A stretch of 64,000 nt of DNA from Sternotherus odoratus. Taxonomy: Eukaryota; Chordata; Testudines; Kinosternidae. Each line of letters begins with the position of its first letter. Within the stretch, counting starts at the first letter, position 1. The position numbers were made by a program, and so were the translations under genes. The stretch covers positions 39,334,319-39,398,318 of the forward strand of contig JAVMKO010000006.1 of assembly GCA_032164245.1 (NCBI GenBank). The letters run 5' to 3'. A model generated the notes under the pieces. That model ran no database searches. It saw only the letters and a list, made by a program, of their open reading frames with translations, and was not told the DNA's origin. Positions 54,350 to 64,000 of the stretch are shown here, one piece after another.

Positions 54350-56384
54350 TGACTTTTCAGAGCTGAAGATATTTTTTTCATGGTTTTGTTTAAATCTTAG
54401 ATTTCTATCAACTTAATTCAGAAGACTATATTTTAAACCGATTTTTTTTAAGAAACTTCAGATTAATGCTTTAAGATTGCCCAAATGAGGACCCTTTTGT
54501 GCTAATAAATAAGGAATGACGATTTCACATACAAGTTCGTTTCTTTTAAATACACATACAAGTCCATTTTCCAAAAATAGCTTTTGTGGTATTATTAGGA
54601 GCTTGTTTCTTTAGTGAAAGTAGATATTTGTTCATTGTTAACATTGTGTAATTTTGTTTTTCAATCCCAGTGGGATAGGTTTTGTTTCAAAAAGAGAAAA
54701 AATACTTCCTGTTACTGCTGTTTACTAGCTTGTTTATTGTGGTACCTGATACACAGCTGTATAAAACAGTTAAGAACATCAGGCCACATCAGAGTTACAT
54801 AGGCATGTTTGTAGAGAAGCCTGAAAAGTTTATTGCCTTTTCCTGTTGGAATTTTATATTTCTGTAAACTTCAGAACAAGGCGCTCCTAAGAAAATAAGA
54901 TTACAGAACATGAAGTGAAAATAAAAACATGAGGTAACCTAGTTCTCTTTTAAAAAAAGAAGAAAATTAATGCCACTTTATGTAATATAGCTACATGCTT
55001 TTATCCACAGATATCATTACCTGGTAAATGGTTTGTTTTTTACATTTCTCCCTTTTCTAAGATTGACTTCTCCTATTATTGTTTTTGACCTAGTAAACGT
55101 ATGTTCTTGTTGTATCTATTTTAAGTAATGAACAGAAGAGTTAAATTTGAATTAAGATTTTTTTTCAACTCTGTATGTTAACTGCTATCTGCAGTGTAGA
55201 TTTATTGCCGTGCATTTGTCAGCCGATAGACTATTACTTAAATGTTCTGTATTCTTTCAGAAATTGACTTTGTAGTAGTTGTGTAATTTTGCTTTTATTG
55301 TCATATTTAATATGATTATATAGATTTATAGATGGATGATGGTGTATCACATTTATCACATTTAATGACATTTCTGCAGTCTCTTTTTGTTGACAGATAT
55401 GCAGATACACCATTATTTCACTTTTGGAGAGGTCTGAGGTTTGTTTTTGTTTTTTGCTGTCTGAGTGACTTGGTCTAGGAATTCCAATTGTGTTGCAATC
55501 ATTTGACCTCAGAGCTGGAGCCTACGTGTGTACCGAACCATGCAGGGTGGACAGTTAGAAGGTTATTTCAAGGCAAGTAACTTTCATATGCCAAGCGCAG
55601 TGTATTTGAGCTTTTGTGAGAAGTACTGTGCATGTAACAAATCCCACAGATGTAATCTGAAGGTTTTAAATTGTGTGCCCTGAATTTGTCCAGGACTTGA
55701 AGGTTGTATGTACTGCAATAACTCCTAAAAAGATTGCAGATTCTATGCTCCTAATTGTAGTTGCTTATCTAAATATTATCATACATCATTATTGTATACA
55801 GTGGTCACCACTAAAATATGTCCGTTTATCATTTTGAATCATTAGCATTGCTTTGGTTTGAAAGATATTCTTTGTATGTTGGAATTTGTGACCCCATTTA
55901 GCATGCACATTGTGTCAATATGCTGGGTACCAGTTTTAAATGACTACATTAATTGGTGAAATAGTGTGAATTGTCATCTGCCTATGCTCGGATTATGTGT
56001 TGTGTTCACTGCTCTTCATAATACTTAAAAGATAAAAGGCTTTATCTACTGTAATTGCAAACACTTGCATTATCTAATCTTCATGATACCTCTGTGAGTG
56101 AAGTGAACAGGGCTTCAAATACCTACTTTCCCAGGATGATTAAAATGTTTTCGTGAATTGGGCTGTGAATCCCCTGCCTGCTTCTAGAGAAGAGGAGGAC
56201 CGAAACTGCTGTTGCTGTTCCTTTAGAAGGAGAGAAAGGGAGAAAGAGGGAGCAGAGTGGCCCAGGCATACTAGTCCATTTTTAGAAGAGGAACGGATGA
56301 AAGAGTCCAGACTAGTTGGAGCCTTTACTTTTCAGAGGGTAATTAGGAGAAGAGGAAGATAACCAACTGTACATGAATTTCCAG

Positions 56385-56615
56385 TGCAGTGTATATGGCA
56401 TTTATGAGACTATTACTAGAATTCTGTCTGCAGTTCTGGTGTCCACACTTCTCAAAAAAAAAACAAAAAAAAACTTGGGAACAGTTCAGAAAAGAGCTAC
56501 AAGAATGATTCAGGGTCTGGAAAATGTCTTTGTAGTGAGAAACTAAAATGGCTCAGTAGTCTATTCAGTTTATTCAAGAAAAGATTGAGGTAACTTGAGC
56601 ATGGTCTATAAATAC
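56385..56615 (+). mobile_element. CR1 LINE fragment
   Basis: The words TTCTGGTGTCCACACTTCTC and CAGAAAAGAGCTACAAGAATGAT are standard CR1 sequence from the end of the reverse transcriptase. An A-rich expansion (56454-56473) interrupts it. Confidence 0.75.
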
Positions 56616-56639
56616 CTACCATTGTAATTTACAGTATTG

Positions 56640-57290
56640 TTATATCTGTGTTAGTCTCAGACTTAGAGAGACAATGTTGGGTCAGAGTGGCAAGGCACCT
56701 CCTTCGTCTCGCCAGACTTGGCACTTCCCCCTCTGGTCATGGTGGGCCTGGGGTAATCAGCCTCACTCAGGGCAGGGTTTGCCTTCCCTCCTCTATGCTC
56801 CTTTGGTCATATTTTCAGGATAGGCCTCAGGGTCAGCCTAAGGAGTGATCCTGCACCAAACAAAAAGGAAACAGTTTCATAAACACAAAAAACCCAGGGG
56901 GAACCTTTCGTTGCCTCTTTGCTGGTGTAGGGTGTCATCTTGCTGATTGCCTTGGGGAGTCAGTCCTTCCCCTAGCAGACACTTGGGATTGGCTGTTTCC
57001 CCCATGGGAGGGAGCACAGCCTCTCCTGGAGCAGCTTATTTCCCTGCTACCACTAGCCCTGAAGGAGCTTGCCTCTCTCTTCCCCCTTTCTCTCGCCAGC
57101 AGAGGAGTTTTAAAAGATATTAATTGGATCCCAAATTGATCTGGGGTAGCACTTTCTCAGCTAGTAGGGAAGAGGGCCTTTAATATTTTAGGACTAATGT
57201 ATCTGCCTTCCAGTGTGCCCGGCAGCAGCGGCTGCAGGAGCCACCACCTGCTCGCCCCTCAGCCTAGCAAGATGCTCTTAGTCCGAGAGG
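56640..57290. other. GC-rich unclassified block
   Basis: A local rise in GC with words such as GCCTCACTCAGGGCAGGG and GGAGTCAGTCCTTCCCC. It resembles 17225-18010 in style (shared GAGTCAGTCCTTC and GATTGGCTG words) and may be a related retroelement end, but no terminal structure is visible. Confidence 0.3.
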
Positions 57291-57603
57291 CTTCAGTATT
57301 TGCATGATATTAGTATAGATCTTTTTTTCTTCTGGTGTTCTACTTATGTCTCATGAACAATGGAATGTTCACTGGCCACCATTTCTGATTTTCCTGTCAG
57401 TTGGTGGGTTCAGTACATAGAATGTGATATTGAGTGGTCTTGCTCATTTGTGGATTTTTAGTGAGAATGTGATCAAGGAATTTCTATACAGTTCAGTGAG
57501 ATAATCTGAATTTGGTTAAGTCAGAGGATGTTTGTTCTTATTCATAATGCCAGTACAAAAGCCTTAAAAATCTCATTTTGGGTCAGTCTGGAATTTAGTC
57601 TTA

Positions 57604-58619
57604 CAGTAACTCCTCACTTAACGTTGTAGTTATGTTCCTGAAAAATGTGACTTTAAGCAAAACGATGTTAAATTAATCCAATTTCCCCATAAGAATTAAT
57701 ATAAATGGGGAGTTAGGTTCCAGGGAAAAAATTTTCACAGACAAAAGACTAATATTAGTGTGTGTGTGTATGTATACATGTATACATTAGTGTGTGTGTG
57801 TATGTATACATACACACACATATATATACGCGCACACACACAGTACAAGTTTTAAACAAACAATTTAATGCTGCTACAGAGTGATGATGATTGTGAAGCT
57901 TGGTTGAGATGGTGAAGTCAGAGGGTGGGATATTTCCCAGGGAATGACTTACTGCTAAATGGTGAACTAGTAATTGGCTGAGCCCTCAAGGGTTAACACA
58001 TTGATAATGTAGTCTCACACTCTACAAGGCAGCATGAATGGAGGGAGGGAAGAGAGAATGGCCAACAGAGAGAGACACCATGTGTGTGGGAGAGAGAGAG
58101 AGAGAGGTGTGCATTGCCCCTTTAAGTTTGCTGACTCTACTCTTAAGTATACTGCCTTGTTAAGTAGATCAGCAAGCTGAAACCACTTGAAGCTCCCTCG
58201 GTTCTGAGCGCTGTAGTGTGTCCCCCCTGCTCTATGGAAGATGGGGTAAGCTGGGTGCATGAGCAGAGGGGAGGGGGATGCCCTGACATTAGCACCCTTC
58301 TCCCCCGTACAGCAAGCAGGAGACTCAGGGAGCAGCTCCAAGGCAGAGGACAGGAGCAGCACATGGTAATGGGGGGAGGGACAATTGACCTGCCGGCAAT
58401 TGAGAGCTTGCTGGCCAGCTGCTGCGCAGGGAATTTAGAGGAACGGGGACCTGATAATCCACCCTGGTTCGAAGCCCCCACTAGCTAGCTGCAGCAGACT
58501 GCTCTTCCTGCAAACAGTGGACAAAGCAGGTGGCATTGCACATTTTAAACACGCATGTTCCCTAATTGATCAGCAATGAAACAACGTTAACCAGAACAAC
58601 TTTAAGTAAGGAGTTACTG
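57604..58619. mobile_element. Tigger-like DNA transposon, internally non-coding
   Basis: The 1016-bp element starts CAGTAACTCCTCACTTAACG and ends with its inverse AAGTAAGGAGTTACTG. It is flanked by TA (57602-57603 and 58620-58621), as expected for the pogo/Tc1-mariner group. It contains a TG/CA microsatellite (57757-57842) and a GA tract (58088-58106). The open frames on both strands at 58015-58490 show no DDE transposase motif. Confidence 0.85.
57757..57842. repeat. TG/CA microsatellite with internal palindrome
   Basis: TGTGTGTGTATGTATACATG occurs twice and is followed by CACACACA units, so the tract is self-complementary. It lies inside the Tigger-like element. Confidence 0.85.
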
Positions 58620-60336
58620 TATTTTACAGTCGTTCCTTAAATCCCCCTCAATTTCTTAGATCTCCAAAAATCCTTGGTTCCCTGAATTTCCATGCTTTAT
58701 TGCCAACTCCCCAAATCTTTGTGTCAAAAAGTCAGTCTTCTGGACAAGTAAGGCTTCGTATAGCACCTTCTATAGTGCCACTAATGCCATTCTTGGATCC
58801 ACCAAAAAAGTTGCTGGCAAAATAATGAAAGGCACTCTCTCTACAACAGCTAAGCATACTGTTAGTATGCTACAGCCACCATCAGAGCAAATGATCAATC
58901 TAGGATCTTTATATCCATGGGGTAGTACATGTAATGCTGTTGGATGCTGAGTTAGCCCATTACTCACCTGCTTGCTTAGAAAAGGAAAGGTGGGGGCCTC
59001 CATTATATAAAAATAAGCTTTCATGGAGAGAATGTTTTAAAGAACATGCATGTAGCTTTACAGAAATGGGGATAGGTCTATTCTTGACTCAAAAACTTTG
59101 CCATTCAATATAAATAATTTGTTTACTTTGATAAACTTTGCTCGTAAGAGGCTTACAGTGCTAGCAACTTTAAGTGTGTAGGAAATAGGCACTGTATGAA
59201 TCTTTCCACACCATTCTGCCAGTGCATATAGGTCTTGAACTATATAGTGATCTTGCTCTTGCAGTTCTCTGCTAGCAGAGAGTGACAGTCATGAAAAATG
59301 TTTTTGGAGGTTTTGTAATGTGGGCTAATGTCCATTAAAGATTCTGCCTAGAATTTCAAGGAAAGATATATAAAACAGGGTTGCTAAATAGTTAAGAAAA
59401 TAGTCTTTCCTAGCCTTTCTGTTTATAAACACTTGGCTTCTGCCTGGACACTAACTGGTCTTACATGTTCCTGAAGAGTTAGTAGTTGAAACATTATCAA
59501 ACCTTTAGCCTTTCAACATAATTGTTTTAATGAGAACAGAAAAAAATCTTCCTTGTTAGTCTTCTCCCTACATCTTTTGTTTTTCTTATTCATTTTGAGT
59601 CTTTATTGTTTCCATCATGAGATGATGTTTTGAGGTTTCACTTCAAGGTTGAAAATACTTTGAAGTTACTTGTAAAATTCAAACTTCTAATGAAGAAGGG
59701 CTTACTTGATTGATTTGATATGCTTTCTACTGATTTGCCCTGAGGAGGGCTTTGCAGGAAAACAGATTTCATATTTGTTGTGCCTCTTAGACGGTCCTCT
59801 ACCTTCAGATAATCTTTCCATGCTTGAAATTCCAACTTATTTTTATATTAAAAATAAAAATAGTCTGAAGTAATAATAAATCATAAACTGAGAAATTCAA
59901 GTTCTGGGGCAGATTTTTTTCATTTAATTAAGTAACGTTCATATTGATCTGTTAAGTTTTCAGATTGTCATTTGTGAGTAGTCAGAAGGGAAATTTAAAA
60001 ATAATCTTAAAATGGTTATTTGAAAAGTGAACTGAAGGGTATTAACCAAATGAACTTTAGTGGCTCATAGAGGTATTCCTTATTCACCCATCTTGATACT
60101 TTTATTGTCTTTATTACTAAAGTAAAGGCATTAGCAATGTCATCTTTTTCTGCTTTCTCCAGCTAATTCTTTTTAATCTTGCCACTTCTAAGATTGTATT
60201 TTTAAATCAGAATATAAAAATGAAAGATTCTCAAGCTCTGGAAAAATGGCTGGGGGGAGAAAATAGTGATTAAGTGCTCTTCTGCCTCCACAAGTGGAAC
60301 TGAAACCAACAGATCAAGGCTCAGAATAGGTTAGTG

Positions 60337-60840
60337 CAGTGTTTCTCAAACTGGGGTCCGGTGACCCCTGGAGGTCTGTGAGAGTGTTCCAGGTGGTCTG
60401 CAGGCCCTGCTAATCAACTCCTCCTCCTCATTCTCAGCGCCTTCTGCATGCCGGGGAACAGCTGTTCAGCGACATGCAGGAGGTGCTGAAAGGGTGGGGA
60501 AGGAGCAAGGATGGGGTGCACTCAGGGGAGTGAGTGGAATCATGTCTGGGACCAGGCCGCCAGCTCCTCTGCCTTCCTCCCACCTCCTTCTGCATACTGC
60601 AGAACAACAGGAGGCGCTAGGAGGAAGGGGAAGGCGCAGGGGCGGGGTGCACTTGGGGGAGGGGATGGAAAGAGGTGGGGAACAGGAGGGGCAAGGTGGA
60701 GTAGGGGCAGGAAGAGGTGTGGTGGGGGAAGAGGTGGAGTGGGGGTAGGACCTGGGGCTGAGCAGAGGACTTGGAGATCTGTGAAAAAAATTAAATAAAA
60801 ATGGGGGTCCTCAGGTTGCTAAAGTGTTTAAGAACCACTG
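60337..60840. mobile_element. hAT-type element with perfect 8-bp target duplication
   Basis: The 504-bp element begins CAGTGTTTCTCAAACTGGGG and ends GTGTTTAAGAACCACTG, an imperfect inverted repeat. It is flanked by GGTTAGTG on both sides (60329-60336 and 60841-60848). The interior from 60560 to 60770 is a G-rich GGGGAGG-type expansion that generates chance frames. No transposase is encoded. Confidence 0.9.
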
Positions 60841-61836
60841 GGTTAGTGCAAGCTCCACCAGATGCTCTTTCGTTTTCCTGGATCCTGCAGAATCTCTGTA
60901 GAAATCTAAATCCACAGATTGGGAGCTGGTGAGCAAAGTAGCCAGCCACAGAACCTGGCATACTTCTTCCCAAACCCACTGGGCAAAATGGTTCAGGTTA
61001 TTGCAGATTGAGTTTGAGGTTCCTCCTTTATACTGTGAATCCTGCTCCATCAGGAGCCAACAAAGATCTGAACGTAGACTAAATTGGATTGCCTTGTCTT
61101 TGTTGGATAATGAGAAATCTGTGCATTTAGGACCTCACACAACACAGGAAACTCCTCTATGCTAGAAAAAACTATGTAGGGGGAATAATGGGTCTTTAAT
61201 TAGTATCTTGAAGAACCTTTTAACAAATATATATTATAGCACTTTATTTTTTTCTGCATATTGGATTTTACAAATTAAACAACTTTAACTATAACTTGCA
61301 ATTCTCTGAGGTTTTTTGTCTTCTATGATCTGGAACTGCTTATTGTTCATAATTCTAGTCATAGGTTTCTTCTTAAACATGGGTACTACTATCATAGAAA
61401 TATAAAAGTAGAAGGCAGGAAAGGTACCGGTTCACTAATGCCAGTTTTGTTTTGTTTTTTTCCTCCTACCCCAACCTCCAACTACCATATTTCTCCAGTC
61501 TGGGAAAGAAAAATATCAGCATTTTATGTTCAATTAATATAATATATTTTGCATCAATAGTTGAATACCCAGTATACATGTCATAAGGGGTGCTTGCGCT
61601 TGCTCTCTCTCCCATCCCCAAATAGTGACAGAAGAGTTCCCAGGCTACCACTGATCACTGTGGCCTCCCCGGAAAATGGAGAAATATGCATCCTCTTGTA
61701 GTTGCCCCTGCAGTGAATTTTGTTGCTGCAGCTTTGTTCAAACTACCATACACCTCTAGGACATTCACCAAATTGCATCATATTTCTGAAAACCCAGAGC
61801 ATCCAAGATTTGACTGTGGGATTTCAAAAGTACAGT

Positions 61837-62461
61837 ATCAGGGAGGTAGCCGTGTTAGTCTGGAATAGCAGAGGTAACAAAGTCCTGTGGCACCTTAAAG
61901 ACTAACTATAAAGTTTTGAAGCATGAGCTTTCGTGGGCTAATACCCACTTCGTCGGATGCAGGCAGTGGAAGTGTTCAGAGGCAGGTATAGAAAAGTAGC
62001 CAAGAACCAGGTGGGAGGTGAAAAGGTTAGTCTAATTAAGATGAACCAGCTTGTTATCTCCGATCAGGGAGTGTGGATTATTCTTCTAGCATTTGAATGG
62101 GGTGTATGAACATGGAGAGAGGAGAAACAATGTCTGTAATGAGCCAGCCATTGTAGATCTTTGTTCAATCCGAGATTGTGTGTGTTGAATTTGCAAATGA
62201 ATTGAAGTTCTGCAGTTTCCCTTTGCAGTCTGGACTTGAAGTTTTTTTGCTGCAGTATGGTGACTTTTAAATCTACAATTGTGTGTCCAGGCAGGTTGAA
62301 GTGTTCCCCTACAGGTTTTTGTATATTGCCATTCCTAATATCTGATTTGTGTGCATTTATCCTTTTTCGTAGGGACTGTCCAGTTTGGCCGATGTACATA
62401 GCAGAGGGACACTGGTGGCATATAATGGCATATATGACATTGGTTGATGTGCAGGTGAATG
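61837..62461 (-). mobile_element. Penelope-like element, 5'-truncated
   Basis: A 625-bp insertion is flanked by a perfect 11-bp duplication AAAAGTACAGT (61826-61836 and 62462-62472). On the - strand it carries the GIY-YIG endonuclease region followed by the 3' end with a degenerate hammerhead-like segment (61929-61956: CCGACGA, stem, GAAA) and the family end CAGACTAACACGGCTACC. Reverse transcriptase is missing because of 5' truncation. Confidence 0.92.
62064..62461 (-). pseudogene. Penelope GIY-YIG endonuclease domain, open but truncated
   Basis: An uninterrupted - strand frame encodes VIYAIICHQCPSAMYIGQTG, QSLRKRINAHKSDIRNG, GEHFNLPGH and RLQRETAELQFICKFNTHNL. AIIC..MYIGQTG followed by the basic R..H helix is the GIY-YIG nuclease signature as seen in Penelope-like elements, which use it to nick target DNA. 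The frame continues upstream to 62513 only through flanking intron sequence, so the natural start and the reverse transcriptase are absent. It is a dead copy, but young enough to lack stops. Confidence 0.85.
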
Positions 62462-62519
62462 AAAAGTACAGTGTAGTTTGGGGCATAAATACCTCAGGTA
62501 AAATGTACATCACTGATTT

Positions 62520-62540
62520 ACCACCACCACCACCACCACA
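62520..62540. repeat. CCA trinucleotide repeat
   Basis: ACCACCACCACCACCACCAC repeats lie just beyond the Penelope insertion. Confidence 0.9.
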
Positions 62541-64000
62541 GATGGAGAGGAATGGACAACAGTGATAATTGTAGGTGTTCAGTATTGATTATTTTTGGCC
62601 CCCGACAGTAGCCATTTCCAATACCGTTATTTTAGGTGAATATTCACACCATCGCTAATCATAAGAGATTGTGTATGTAGATTTATGCTACATGATCCAA
62701 ACAGATGGTCCCTGCTGAATGCAGTAAAGGAAGGCCGGATGTCCAAAGTCCCTCCCACTGAGCCATGAAGGAAATCACTTCCCAAGTCCAAGCAAAAAAT
62801 CACAACAGTTAGGAATTTTTTATCCAGACTGACCAGCACATTGTCATGAGTAGATGTGACAATGATTGCAGAACTAAATTGTACTAAAAACCCTCTTCAT
62901 CTTCTAACCAGTTCAAGATTTAAATAAATTAGTTTCACTTGTGAAACATAAGAATGTATTTACCCTTAAAAATTGGGAGTATCCTGAGATGCATGCTAAT
63001 TTTATATCCAATTATTTTAATAGTTTATTCAGGTATTCCAGCTTCAAAGCAATGAGCATAGTGTACAACTTTCTGCATTAAAATAAAATTACCTAAATAT
63101 TAGAGAGCAGAGGTGGGATTAAAATTATTTTACATTTAACGCTAATAAAAGTTTAAACCATTTTTGTATAGTTTTTTATTATGAGCAAACTGGTTTAATT
63201 TATGCACTTGTCATTGATTTCAAAAGGACATTTAAATAATAATGAGTAGTTATAAAAAGAATACTGAAGGAAATGTATCAGAAGTATTTGGTTCTGTAAA
63301 CCAAAATCATCTCCAGTACTCAGAACAGCAAACCTCTTGAAAGCCCAAGAAAAGGAAAATGTCTTTTAATTAATAAGAAATCATATATTTAAAAATTCTA
63401 AAATCAAAGAAATCATTTTAGGATCTTGTGTTATAAACTCAGCTATTTCTAAAATATATTACAGATGATACAGTAGCCCTATAAATAGTGAAAATTCAAA
63501 AAGATAAAACTACGTAAACTAAATTTTTATGGATAATTGTATTGCTGTGTAAACTGTTTTATTCCCAATTTTTAAAAAAAACAAAGACTAAAATTCCAAA
63601 GCATAAATTGTGCTATTTATATTCGTTAAATGTAGTTTGAGTCTTATCTCAGGGGCATCTTACCTAACTATATATCTAATGTTGCTCAGTAAATGAGGAG
63701 AGTATTGATTGGCATATGCTGCTTAAATCGATCATCCTGACAGCCAGAATTACAGTAATCTGTCAGTATTGATGACTGTCTTTCAAGCTTTGATACCTCT
63801 CCCTTGCTTGTCATGTCTTGCTTTACTTGTATTTGAAGTGCATTTTCTTGCAACCTCTGGTTTTGTCAGGGTAGGTACTTGATAGTGTTTTTTGTCCCTT
63901 GAGTCCAATTTATTGGCTTGATCATGCAATTAGAGTTAAAATGCAACACTGGGGAGCAAGATTAGGCAGTGTTCTGAGTAACAATTGGACCTTAAGGGTA

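Noticed and set aside
55380..55570. Possible next RALGAPA1 exon (CAGATATGCAGATAC region)
   Set aside because: Translation does not give the expected tail residues after LYQNF in any frame, so the next exon is placed beyond the window.
58015..58490. Overlapping 90-115 codon frames on both strands
   Set aside because: They lie inside the Tigger-like element and lack transposase motifs.

Overview
The window is intronic-plus-exonic DNA of a reptile, most likely a turtle. This reading rests on the repeat set: CR1 LINEs, DIRS tyrosine-recombinase retrotransposons, Penelope-like elements, hAT, Tigger and Harbinger-like DNA transposons and MIR-type SINEs. The species call is inference; a crocodilian is the main alternative. 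The only gene I can support is RALGAPA1, the catalytic alpha-1 subunit of the RalA/RalB GTPase-activating complex, on the + strand. Twelve internal coding exons join in one continuous frame with matching phases: 2165 nt, or 721 codons plus 2 nt. They cover the C-terminal third of the protein. The gene enters from before base 1 and leaves after base 64000, so neither the start codon nor the stop codon is present.

Layout. 1-2413 is intron carrying a DIRS fragment. Exon A (2414-2472) is followed by an 11.8-kb intron packed with mobile DNA: a hAT element, small inverted-repeat elements, one DIRS relic broken by a Harbinger-like element, and a second DIRS with recognisable terminal inverted repeats. 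That second DIRS has been invaded by a Penelope-like element, which was in turn invaded by a Tigger-like MITE. Its 3' end stops about 30 bases before exon B (14322-14430). Exons C to F (24203-27989) lie in fairly clean DNA. Exon G (36329-37190) is a large single exon. Exons H to L (39125-54315) include the Rap/Ran-GAP catalytic domain, whose asparagine-thumb motif is in exon K. A 9-kb intron between exons J and K is the second repeat-rich block. The intron after exon L runs to the window end and opens with a perfect U12-type (minor spliceosome) donor.

The most unusual material is the Penelope-derived family. Six insertions are seen and five have clear target-site duplications of 11-18 bp. They carry a hammerhead-ribozyme-like segment. 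Three short members are foldbacks whose inversion junction lies in or beside that segment. A second notable case is a 400-bp inverted duplication (44296-44981 and 48549-48958) in which one copy holds a Tigger-like MITE and the other keeps the empty TA target. All family names come from reading motifs and ends by eye; no database search was possible.
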